DNA from: Treponema sp.
GTDB taxonomy: Bacteria > Spirochaetota > Spirochaetia > Treponematales > Treponemataceae
Direction: 5' to 3'
Length of the DNA: 5,230 bases
Assembly (NCBI GenBank): GCA_017453705.1
Contig: JAFTEK010000335.1
Location: 1-5,230, forward strand
In this document: positions 1 to 4,781 of the stretch, piece by piece
How the letters are laid out: every line of letters starts with the position of its first letter
Numbering within the stretch: the stretch's first letter is position 1
Translations under genes and position numbers: made by a program
Notes under the pieces: generated by a model
Databases searched by the model: none
What the model saw: only the letters and a program-made list of their open reading frames with translations
What the model was told of the DNA's origin: nothing

Positions 1-19
1 TCATTAAAGAGTCTGCCAT
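1..19 (-). CDS. 5' end of an unidentified gene running off the left edge
   Basis: Only six codons are visible, reading M-A-D-S-L-M towards the left edge. The start is chosen because a perfect GGAGG (complement of 27-31) lies 7 nt upstream of the ATG at 19-17. The product cannot be recognised from six residues. The gene is divergent from everything else in the left part, and its leader (27-97) is unusually structured. The call rests on the ribosome-binding site, so it could be a chance ATG. Confidence 0.35.
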
Positions 20-26
20 AGTATGG

Positions 27-97
27 CCTCCGTAAATAGATTATGGAGGGGAAAGCGACCAACAGCCGCTTTGTTCCCCCTTCCTGCCCATAATCTA
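27..97 (-). promoter_or_regulatory. Structured leader with two mutually exclusive folds (riboswitch-like)
   Basis: In RNA from the minus strand, 97-88 (UAGAUUAUGG) pairs perfectly with 46-37 (CCAUAAUCUA). Inside it, GGGGAA (79-74) pairs with UUCCCC (53-48) and AGCG (70-67) with CGCU (57-54), leaving a 3-nt bulge and a 9-nt loop. An 8-nt purine-rich stretch (87-80) forms an asymmetric internal loop. The alternative fold pairs CCUCCAUAA (49-41) with UUACGGAGG (35-27): five GC-rich pairs, one C-A mismatch and three A-U pairs, which hides the GGAGG ribosome-binding site. The two folds share bases 41-46, so only one can form. That is the layout of a translational switch. It matches no riboswitch class I recognise. 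A weak -10 (TATGCT, 110-105) would start transcription near base 98, just before the outer stem. Confidence 0.35.
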
Positions 98-113
98 CGA
101 CAAAAGCATACGC

Positions 114-218
114 ATGAAATGTAGAATTTTGTCTACAAACTTCCTTGTAACCGGGGCATCGCACACGGGGAAGACGCTCCTTGCGCAGAGGCTGCTACCT
201 GTATATGGTCTACAATAA
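114..218 (+). pseudogene. N-terminal fragment of a P-loop kinase-like ATP-binding protein
   Basis: The 34-codon frame from ATG 114 contains NFLVTGASHTGKTLLAQRLL, a Walker A loop (G-A-S-H-T-G-K-T) with the flanking residues typical of a family of small ATP-binding, adenylate-kinase-like proteins in anaerobes. After the second Leu the match stops and the frame ends at TAA 216-218. No Walker B or nucleotide-base-binding part follows, and no ribosome-binding site precedes the ATG. This is therefore a remnant, cut near 195 and joined to the acetyltransferase tail. The family name comes from memory of the motif; that it is a P-loop fragment is much firmer. Confidence 0.5.
120..137. promoter_or_regulatory. 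18-bp palindrome, possible operator
   Basis: TGTAGA-ATTTTG-TCTACA is a perfect 6-bp inverted repeat with a 6-nt centre, the size of a dimeric repressor site. It lies over the place where a -35 for the leftward gene would fall. The half GTCTACAA recurs at 208-215. It also falls within the first codons of the kinase fragment, so it may be chance. Confidence 0.25.
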
Positions 219-338
219 CAAGGGGTGATGATATGATGAACAATCTGACTTTTGAAACGGCGACGAAACGGCCTCTACAAAAAACTCGGCTTCGCGGACA
301 AGGAGCACAAATACAAGGACATGCGGCTGGAGCTGTAA
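195..338 (+). pseudogene. C-terminal remnant of a GNAT acetyltransferase
   Basis: From 273 to the stop at 336-338 the frame reads LYKKLGFADKEHKYKDMRLEL, the standard end of GNAT N-acetyltransferases (R-P-L-Y-x-K-x-G-F, then M-x-L at the end). Just upstream, in another frame, 245-274 reads LTFETATKRP, the strand that normally precedes it (L-x-L-E-A-T-x-x-G-R-P-L-Y). One missing base near 272-275 separates the two halves. A piece reading YLYMVYNNKG (about 197-226) could derive from the acetyl-CoA-binding strand N-V-Y, but this is weak. The gene lacks its first two thirds and is frameshifted, so it cannot be functional. Confidence 0.5.
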
Positions 339-364
339 TAGACGCATTGCTGACGGAAATGTCC

Positions 365-393
365 TTGACATATTAAAAATCAATCAGCATACT
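365..393 (+). promoter_or_regulatory. Promoter of the serine hydrolase gene
   Basis: A perfect -35 TTGACA (365-370), a 17-bp spacer, then CATACT (388-393), which keeps four of six -10 bases. Transcription would start near 400. That leaves a short leader for an ATG at 427 but none for an ATG at 403. Confidence 0.5.
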
Positions 394-411
394 CAGCGCA
401 ATATGAGCAAC

Positions 412-416
412 AGGAG
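412..416 (+). promoter_or_regulatory. Ribosome-binding site that decides the serine hydrolase start
   Basis: AGGAG lies 10 nt before ATG 427 and inside the reading frame that would begin at ATG 403. No such site precedes 403. Together with the promoter position this favours 427. Confidence 0.5.
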
Positions 417-426
417 CGTTGATTGT

Positions 427-1404
427 ATGGATACAGAAGCACTGCATGAGCTGATAGCGCGGGAACAGCCGAACATCTGCCAGGTCACCGTCTACAAGGA
501 GGGCGAGGAGGTCTATTCCGACTGCTGGAACGGCTACCATGCGGACGACTGCACGCACATAATGAGCGTGACCAAAAGCGTCATGTCGCTGCTTGTCGGA
601 ATCGCCGTGGACAAAAGGCAGATACAAGGCATCGATGACAAAGTTCTCGAGTACTTCCCGGAGTACACTGTCAAGCGGGGCGAAAAAACAATCCACGAAG
701 TCACGATACGCCACCTGCTGACGATGACCGCCCCCTACAAGTGCAAGGGCGACCCCTGGGCAAAAGTATGCTCAAGCGGCAACTGGACATACGCATCACT
801 CGACTTCCTGGGCGGGCGGCGCGGCCTGACCGGCGAGTTCCGCTACCAGACAGTCTGCCTCCACATCCTGTCAGGAATCCTGCACAAGGCGACAGGCATG
901 AAGACCGTTGATTACGCCAACGAGCACCTGTTTGCCCCGCTTGGCATCGCAAAGCACACAAACTATACCGCACGAACTGCAGAAGAGCACAAACGCTTTA
1001 CGATAGAAAAGACACCAAAGAAGAACATCTGGTTCAGCGACCTGCAAGGCTTGGGAACACCGGGCTACGGCCTGTGCATGTCCGCAGGAGATATGGCAAA
1101 GCTCGGACTGCTCTGCATGAACAAAGGCCGACATGCCGACCGGCAGCTGATTTCCCCGGAATGGATTCAGGAGATGACCATACCCCGCATAAGCACCGGA
1201 AGGCACTATCAGAACATGGAATACGGCTACTTGTGGTGGATTATCGACCGCACGAAGAACATCTACGCTGCCATCGGCAACAGCGGCAATGTCATCTATG
1301 TCAACCCGGCGAGTAACATCGTGGTCGCGGTTGCGTCGTACTTCACGCCAACGGTATTTGACCGGGTCGATTTCATCAGGAAACACATCGAGCCGGTTCT
1401 GTGA
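427..1404 (+). CDS. Serine hydrolase of the class C beta-lactamase / penicillin-binding fold
   Basis: A 325-residue protein of the beta-lactamase-related serine hydrolase family (PF00144). The nucleophile motif S-V-T-K is at residues 47-50 and starts the usual helix (S-x-x-K-S-V-M-S-L-L-V-G-I-A). The second active-site motif, normally Y-x-N, appears as Y140-Q-T in the context FRYQTVCLHILSGIL. The third, in place of K-T-G, is G284-N-S-G-N before V-I-Y-V. YGYLWW (266-271) and H-L-F-A-P-L-G-I are other family signatures. There is no signal peptide, so it is probably cytoplasmic; the substrate is unknown (peptide, ester or amide). It is full length for this subfamily. An in-frame ATG at 403 would add eight residues but lacks a ribosome-binding site. 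It has its own promoter and converges with the ATPase gene 49 bp downstream. It should not be read as a resistance gene from motifs alone. Confidence 0.9.
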   Translation: MDTEALHELIAREQPNICQVTVYKEGEEVYSDCWNGYHADDCTHIMSVTKSVMSLLVGIAVDKRQIQGIDDKVLEYFPEYTVKRGEKTIHEVTIRHLLTMTAPYKCKGDPWAKVCSSGNWTYASLDFLGGRRGLTGEFRYQTVCLHILSGILHKATGMKTVDYANEHLFAPLGIAKHTNYTARTAEEHKRFTIEKTPKKNIWFSDLQGLGTPGYGLCMSAGDMAKLGLLCMNKGRHADRQLISPEWIQEMTIPRISTGRHYQNMEYGYLWWIIDRTKNIYAAIGNSGNVIYVNPASNIVVAVASYFTPTVFDRVDFIRKHIEPVL

Positions 1405-1453
1405 TGGGCACTACGGACACAGGACGGCGGCACCACTTGCCCAGAGGGAACCA

Positions 1454-2809
1454 TCACCGCGCCGATGATTGCATGAGCGCAAGGTAGTCCCCCAGCCGGG
1501 CGGCGCAGTAGAGGGGCAGGTTGACAAGAGTGTACGGCTTTTTCTGCACAGGCGTTTTGGCCTGTTCTATGGAATATTCCCCGCCGTACAGACGAATTCC
1601 TATGCTGCATCCTGAATTCTCCAGATACGAGTGGAGCGAGCGCAGCGTTCCTGTCTTTCCGCTTTTCACCTCAACAGGGAACACCTCGCCGTCCTTTGCA
1701 AAGAGGAAATCCACCTCGGCATTGGACTGCTTCTTCTCCCTAGTCCAGAACAGGGGCTTGTCGATTCTCCTGCTGTTTGCCGCAAGAAGCTCCTGACCGA
1801 CCACCTGCTCGGCGAGCTTTCCGCTGTAGATGTCGCTCAGGCTTTCTTCTTTGAAATACCAGCTTGCGATTCCGAGCGCATGGTTCAGAAGCCCTGAGTC
1901 CAGGAATTGCAGATGAGGGCGGAGCTTGAGGTCAGGGGCGAATGGAAGCACAGGTTCCGTGACCGGGTATCTCAGATACAAAAGCATCGCGCGTTCCAAA
2001 GTCCTGAGGGCATCCCCTATCTCCTTTGACTTATAGCCCGAATTCCCGAATCTCTCGAATGTAATCCTGTTGCCTGTCTCCATCGGGGAAGTTTCTATCA
2101 CATGGCGGATGATATTCGTTTCCCCCACATTCCTCGCGTATTTTGAAACATCATCCTTGAACGCGGAGAAGAGAGCCTCGTACACATCGGACACCTGGCT
2201 TAAGTCCTGCGTTTCCTTATAGCGGGCGACAGCCTCAGGCATTCCGCCTACGAATGTGTACAGCCTGAACAAGCCGCTCAGCTTGTTATGGGCAATCTGA
2301 GGGACGGGAACAGTGCCCAGGTATCCAAGCGCGTTATGCTCACCAATTGCACGAAGGAATTCCTCGAACGACATCGGGAACATATAGCGGTATTCCACCC
2401 GCCCGACCGGGAAGCTTATCTTGTGCATGTCCATCATGATTTCAAGCAGAGAGCCCGCGCTGATAACGAAGAGGTCGGGAAGCTCCTCGTAGAAATAGCG
2501 CATCTGCATGACCGCGTTAGGCGAATGTTGTATCTCATCGATGAAAAGGAGCGTGCTGCCTGTCGGCGTAATGTTCCGTTCCAGACAGATAAACTGGAAT
2601 AGCTTTCTCGCGTCCAGAGAGCTGTTGAAAAGCTCCCTGTCCTCTTCCTTTTCCAGATTCAGGTAGATGAAGCAGTCAAATTCCTTGGCGAACTCCTTGA
2701 TGGCGGTCGTCTTACCAACCTGCCTGGCTCCCCGGAGCACAAGGGGCTTCCTGTATTCAGAAGCCCTCCAGTCCCTAAGTTCCCGCAGTATGTTTCGCTC
2801 AAAGCTCAT
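1454..2809 (-). CDS. AAA-family ATPase with DUF4143 C-terminal domain
   Basis: A 451-residue member of the AAA_14/DUF4143 family (PF13173 plus PF13635), common in anaerobes and of unproven function. The N-terminal ATPase has Walker A G-A-R-Q-V-G-K-T (27-34), Walker B L-L-F-I-D-E (87-92) followed by I-Q, and the SAGSLLE segment (117-123) that serves as sensor 1. Family landmarks F-P-V-G-R (133-137), PMSFEEFL (145-152) and VGGMPEAV (187-194) follow. The C-terminus carries A-E-V-D-F-L-F (364-370) and F-P-V-E-V-K (377-382), a spacing that resembles the PD-(D/E)XK nuclease core. The start has AAGGAGGG 6 nt upstream (complement of 2816-2823), and the ATG overlaps by ATGA the end of the repeat frame described at 2806-2910. 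It may be expressed from the repeat promoters or with the upstream reductase. No truncation is seen. Confidence 0.93.
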   Translation of the reverse strand: MSFERNILRELRDWRASEYRKPLVLRGARQVGKTTAIKEFAKEFDCFIYLNLEKEEDRELFNSSLDARKLFQFICLERNITPTGSTLLFIDEIQHSPNAVMQMRYFYEELPDLFVISAGSLLEIMMDMHKISFPVGRVEYRYMFPMSFEEFLRAIGEHNALGYLGTVPVPQIAHNKLSGLFRLYTFVGGMPEAVARYKETQDLSQVSDVYEALFSAFKDDVSKYARNVGETNIIRHVIETSPMETGNRITFERFGNSGYKSKEIGDALRTLERAMLLYLRYPVTEPVLPFAPDLKLRPHLQFLDSGLLNHALGIASWYFKEESLSDIYSGKLAEQVVGQELLAANSRRIDKPLFWTREKKQSNAEVDFLFAKDGEVFPVEVKSGKTGTLRSLHSYLENSGCSIGIRLYGGEYSIEQAKTPVQKKPYTLVNLPLYCAARLGDYLALMQSSAR

Positions 2810-2841
2810 TCCAAGCCCTCCTTCTGCACAAAGTCAGGGCA

Positions 2842-2870
2842 ATTTTATGCGACTTCTGATACAAAGTCAA
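2842..2870 (-). promoter_or_regulatory. Promoter for the ATPase gene within the repeats
   Basis: TTGACT (2870-2865), a 17-bp spacer, and TAAAAT (2847-2842). Five of six bases match in each box. The start point would be near 2835, about 26 nt before the ATPase ATG and upstream of its ribosome-binding site. Confidence 0.55.
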
Positions 2871-2874
2871 GGCA

Positions 2875-2903
2875 ATTCTAGGCTGTTTTAGGCACAAAGT
2901 CAG
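2875..2903 (-). promoter_or_regulatory. Second promoter copy, one repeat upstream
   Basis: CTGACT (2903-2898), 17 bp, TAGAAT (2880-2875). It is the same arrangement as the promoter 33 bp downstream but with a weaker -35. Each -10 box is formed by a unit's stop codon plus the AAT of the next unit. Confidence 0.4.
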
Positions 2904-2988
2904 GGCAGTCCCGCTCTAGGCGCACAAAAGCATCAAACCAATCAGCAATACCCTCCTCATTTTGCTCTTCGCTTTGTATTCGAGACAT
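2878..2988 (-). CDS. Possible 36-residue acidic small protein
   Basis: The frame begins M-S-R-I-Q-S-E-E-Q-N-E-E and continues with a hydrophobic-aromatic stretch, ADWFDAFVRLERDCPDFV, ending at TAG in the first 33-nt unit. A GAGGAAGG site lies at a suitable distance before the ATG. The start overlaps the last 32 bases of the reductase gene in another frame, which suggests translational coupling. The frame stays in phase through all the repeat units to the ATGA overlap with the ATPase. An ancestral form may therefore have been about 38 residues ending in the QKEGLE tail, directly coupled to the ATPase. I recognise no family. The repeat-encoded tail and the ribosome-binding site favour a real gene; short length is the main doubt. 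Confidence 0.4.
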   Translation of the reverse strand: MSRIQSEEQNEEGIADWFDAFVRLERDCPDFVPKTA

Positions 2989-3475
2989 GTACCTTCCTCA
3001 CGATTTTGAAACCTGAGGATTTTAGGATTTCCTTTACCGCCCGGAACGCTCCGCCCGACTGACCGCACAGATAGTTGAACGGGAACGGCGTCGTGCAGCT
3101 CGTGACGACGACCGCCTTTTTGCCCCTGTGGAGCGGAATGGGGATTCCCCGCTTTGATTCCGCCATCAGAACGCCCACGAGCCTGTCGAAAAGCGATTTG
3201 AGCTTCCCATTCATGTTACCCCAATAGACAGGCGTTCCCACAAACAGCATGTCGCACGCTTTTATCTCATCGGCGATTTTGTGCGCGTCGTCGTTCGGCA
3301 GAACGCACGCTTCTTTTGAGCGGCATGCCATACAGCCCTTGCAGAACGAAAACTGCAAGTCGCAAACATCCTCCCACACGACCGTTTCGTTCGGGTACTT
3401 TTCCAATTCCTTCTTCAATCTGTTTGAGACATTTCCGTTTTTGCGCGGGCTTCCGTTCAGAACCAGAATCGTCAT
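2957..3475 (-). CDS. NAD(P)H-dependent FMN reductase / flavodoxin-fold oxidoreductase
   Basis: A 172-residue flavodoxin-fold protein of the NADPH-dependent FMN reductase group (PF03358). The FMN-phosphate loop L-N-G-S-P-R-K-N-G-N (6-15) follows the first strand. A cysteine cluster, C45-x2-C48-x2-C51 and C57, is typical of the subgroup whose members often carry such cysteines for redox or metal chemistry. G-T-P-V-Y-W-G-N-M-N-G-K-L-K (80-93) is the second flavin loop. The start is fixed by M-T-I-L-V-L-N-G-S and by AAGGAGG just before it; an earlier in-frame ATG would run back into the regulator gene. It follows the TetR fragment by 26 bp, as in many regulator-reductase operons. The C-terminus ends soon after the last strand (K-V-H-V-S-N-T-K), shorter than I expect for the group, so a small 3' loss at 2957 is possible. 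The physiological substrate is unknown. Confidence 0.88.
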   Translation of the reverse strand: MTILVLNGSPRKNGNVSNRLKKELEKYPNETVVWEDVCDLQFSFCKGCMACRSKEACVLPNDDAHKIADEIKACDMLFVGTPVYWGNMNGKLKSLFDRLVGVLMAESKRGIPIPLHRGKKAVVVTSCTTPFPFNYLCGQSGGAFRAVKEILKSSGFKIVRKVHVSNTKRRAK

Positions 3476-3501
3476 GCTTCCTCCTTGAAAATGCTTTTCA
3501 T

Positions 3502-3756
3502 TCATAGGTCGATGAATCGGTTTGTAAAGGCCTTGCCGGTCTTCCAATATGCGGCATCGCTCTTTTTAAGGAGAATCGATTCAATGCAACCCCACAGTCC
3601 CGAGACAAGGATGCCTACATCGAGGCGCGGATTTTCGGAAACCGCCTCCCCTTCGTCAACGGCCTTTTTTAAAAGGCTTTCGCCCGTTCGGTTGCACACA
3701 TAAAACGCTTCGATCTGCTCGGGGCTTGCATCATCGGCACTTTTTATCCCCTGCAT
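3502..3756 (-). pseudogene. TetR-family regulator, C-terminal fragment without its DNA-binding domain
   Basis: The 84-residue frame matches the ligand-binding end of TetR-type regulators: a helix with K-K-A-V-D-E-G-E-A, then D-V-G-I-L-V-S-G-L-W-G-C-I-E-S-I-L-L and a closing helix ending F-I-D-L. A full TetR protein is about 190-210 residues, with a helix-turn-helix in the first 50. That part is missing, and none is found in the 220 bp upstream on this strand. The ATG at 3756 has no ribosome-binding site and lies at the edge of an 8-bp inverted repeat (3756-3796), so the truncation coincides with that repeat. It is followed after 26 bp by the reductase, its likely former target. The family call rests on pattern rather than invariant residues. 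It might still be translated as a small protein of unknown role. Confidence 0.55.
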
Positions 3757-3796
3757 GACATCAGTGATAACTTAACACGGTTATATTATGATGTCA
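3756..3796. repeat. Inverted repeat TGACATCA...TGATGTCA around a minus-strand promoter
   Basis: TGACATCA (3756-3763) and TGATGTCA (3789-3796) are perfect 8-bp arms, 33 bp centre to centre. Inside lies a shorter pair, ATAAC and GTTAT (3767-3784 region). The arms enclose the minus-strand promoter 3769-3797. They could form a double operator, or be the ends of a small lost or inserted element, since the regulator is truncated exactly here. Confidence 0.5.
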
Positions 3797-3797
3797 A
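3769..3797 (-). promoter_or_regulatory. Promoter for the regulator fragment and reductase
   Basis: A perfect TTGACA (3797-3792), 17 bp, then TAAGTT (3774-3769), which keeps the most important -10 bases T, A and final T. Transcription would start near 3762, almost at the fragment's ATG, and would read on into the reductase. Confidence 0.4.
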
Positions 3798-3914
3798 GAT
3801 GGCCTCGAATACCGCCATGCCTGCCAAGCAGACGTATAACAGATGGTTGGAAACCTTTCTTATGGGGAATTATATTTTACGGCTTACCTTTCCCCTGTTC
3901 CCTCAGAGAGAGAA

Positions 3915-3943
3915 TTGACGGAATGGCATGATGAAACTATAAT
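3915..3943 (+). promoter_or_regulatory. Promoter of the LUD gene
   Basis: TTGACG (3915-3920), 17 bp, perfect TATAAT (3938-3943). The leader is short and contains AAGGAG at 3963-3968, 8 nt before the ATG. This is the best-formed promoter in the window. Confidence 0.7.
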
Positions 3944-3976
3944 AGAAGAAAAATCGCTGTGTAAGGAGATAGTGCG

Positions 3977-4606
3977 ATGAACGAGAACATAATAAAGCGG
4001 AATGAGTTGCTGGCGACAAAAGTTATAAAAGGACTTGAGTCCAGGAACATGAGCGGCCATTATGCGGCGAGCAAGGAAGAAGCCCTTAGGAAGGCACTTG
4101 AGCTTATCCCGGGAGGAAGCACCGTCACTATGGGCGGCGGCATGAGCATACATGAGATAGGGCTTACCGACTCGCTCAAGAAAGGGAACTACAAGTTCAT
4201 CGACCGGGACGCATACGAGGACAAGCGGGCGGCGATGCTCGCGGCTTACGACGCGGATGTATTTCTTTCCAGTGCGAACGCGATGAGCGAGGACGGCGTT
4301 ATTATCAACATAGACGGGAACGCCAACAGGGTTTCAGCCATAGCACAGGGGCCCAAGAAGGTTCTGTTCATCGTAAGCATGAACAAAATCTGCGCGGACG
4401 TGGACAGCGCGATGAAGCGCGCCAGAAACGTGGCGGCTCCCATCAACGCACAGAGGTTCGGGCTTTCCACCCCATGCAGCAAAACAGGCTCCTGCATGAA
4501 CTGCAAGTCCCCGGACACCATCTGCTGCCAGATTCTCATCACACGCTTCTCCCACCACAAGGACAGAATCCACGTAATTCTCGTGAACGACAGCCTAGGC
4601 TTCTAA
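3977..4606 (+). CDS. LUD-domain protein (LutC/YkgG-like, DUF162)
   Basis: A 209-residue LUD-domain protein (PF02589). Signatures in order: T-M-G-G-G-M-S-I-H-E-I-G-L (51-63), F-I-D-R-D (74-78), L-S-S-A-N-A-M-S-E-D-G (97-107), I-N-I-D-G-N-A-N-R-V (110-119) and S-M-N-K-I (134-138). The cysteine-rich end is P-C167-S-K-T-G-S-C173-M-N-C176, then C183-C184. It keeps the full family length and ends in the usual V-I-L-V-N-x-S-L-G-F. LUD proteins occur in the L-lactate-oxidising LutABC complex, but stand-alone members of this GGGMS type are frequent in anaerobes and lack an assigned reaction. No lutA or lutB lies nearby, so lactate oxidation is not implied. The four C-terminal cysteines could bind a metal or cluster (inference). 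It has its own strong promoter and ribosome-binding site and appears monocistronic. Confidence 0.92.
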   Translation: MNENIIKRNELLATKVIKGLESRNMSGHYAASKEEALRKALELIPGGSTVTMGGGMSIHEIGLTDSLKKGNYKFIDRDAYEDKRAAMLAAYDADVFLSSANAMSEDGVIINIDGNANRVSAIAQGPKKVLFIVSMNKICADVDSAMKRARNVAAPINAQRFGLSTPCSKTGSCMNCKSPDTICCQILITRFSHHKDRIHVILVNDSLGF

Positions 4607-4623
4607 GGAAAGAGGCCGGACAT

Positions 4624-4700
4624 CTTACACCAGATAGAACTATCGTAAGTTTCTGCAACGCGGGAACTCATAGGCTTTCCGACAAGGAAGCCACATTCCC
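4624..4700. repeat. Hairpin repeat module, left copy (motifs P and Q)
   Basis: Motif P is CACCAGATAG-AA-CTATCG (4628-4645), inside a hairpin with arms GATAG/CTATC and outer arms CTTAC/GTAAG (4624-4649). Motif Q is GAACTCATAGGCTTTCCG (4664-4681), folding as GGCTTTCC (4673-4680) with GGAAGCC (4686-4692) and enclosed by GGGAA/TTCCC (4662-4666, 4696-4700). Both motifs recur at 5142-5230, on the other side of hipBA. There is no T-run, so it is not an ordinary terminator. Confidence 0.6.
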
Positions 4701-4701
4701 T

Positions 4702-4765
4702 TTCCCGAACGGTAAAAAAAGCCCTTCTTTCGCGGTAAAACTTCCTTGTTTTTACCGTTCGGGAA
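4702..4765. promoter_or_regulatory. Operator region of hipB: 17-bp inverted repeat plus a third half-site
   Basis: TTCCCGAACGGTAAAAA (4702-4718) is perfectly inverted at 4749-4765. A third half CGGTAAAA (4733-4740) pairs with TTTTACCG (4750-4757) as a half-N9-half palindrome, resembling the layout of known HipB operators. These sites overlap the -35 region and lie next to the -10, so binding should shut the promoter. Autorepression by HipB is the natural inference. Confidence 0.65.
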
Positions 4766-4774
4766 TGATATAAT
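4746..4774 (+). promoter_or_regulatory. Promoter of hipB
   Basis: Perfect TATAAT (4769-4774), 17 bp after TTGTTT (4746-4751). The expected start point, about 4781, is next to the ATG at 4782. The -35 is weak and lies within the operator. Confidence 0.6.
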
Positions 4775-4781
4775 CAAAAGT

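Larger units (their letters stand above)
2806..2910 (-). repeat. Three tandem 33-39 nt units, each ending in a stop codon
   Basis: The units run 2910-2878, 2877-2845 and 2844-2806 on the minus strand. They share the core TGCCYTGACTTTGT and keep one reading frame. They encode DCPDFVPKTA, NCLDFVSEVA and NCPDFVQKEGLE, ending in TAG, TAA and TGA respectively. The period of 33 is a multiple of three, which points to a coding origin. The third unit is six bases longer, and its TGA overlaps the ATPase ATG. Such units could be successive duplications of a gene's 3' end, or binding sites in register. Confidence 0.75.

Noticed and set aside
27..97. Integron attC site or terminator for the long inverted repeat
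   Set aside because: The attC core sequences (RYYYAAC and GTTRRRY) are not at the ends, and there is no T-run after the stem.
373..1386. Minus-strand frames opposite the serine hydrolase (373-714, 701-973, 871-1386)
   Set aside because: They lie antisense to a gene with clear active-site motifs, show no motifs or ribosome-binding sites, and arise from its codon bias.
1405..1443. TGGGCA...TGCCCA hairpin between the convergent genes as a shared terminator
   Set aside because: The stem is six pairs with a 26-nt loop and no T-run on either strand.
1521..2891. Plus-strand frames opposite the ATPase gene
   Set aside because: They are shadows of a full-length ATPase with all family motifs; none has a promoter or recognisable domain.
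2806..2910. Origin iterons in the 33-bp repeats
   Set aside because: No replication protein gene or AT-rich stretch is near, and the units keep a reading frame ending in stop codons, which iterons do not require.
2916..2960. Minus-strand mini-frame MRRVLLIGLMLLCA, like a lipoprotein signal peptide, overlapping the reductase stop by ATGA
   Set aside because: It ends after 14 residues and competes with the longer small ORF, which continues in phase through the repeats.
3843..3980. Plus-strand 45-codon frame ending in an ATGA overlap with the LUD gene
   Set aside because: It has no ribosome-binding site, contains the whole LUD promoter, and its sequence suggests no family.
4246..4573. Minus-strand frames opposite the LUD gene
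   Set aside because: They are antisense to the conserved LUD motifs and lack any support of their own.
4474..4773. Plus-strand 99-codon frame spanning the LUD 3' end and the hipB operator
   Set aside because: It reads through the LUD gene in another frame, then through repeats and the operator; no start site supports it.
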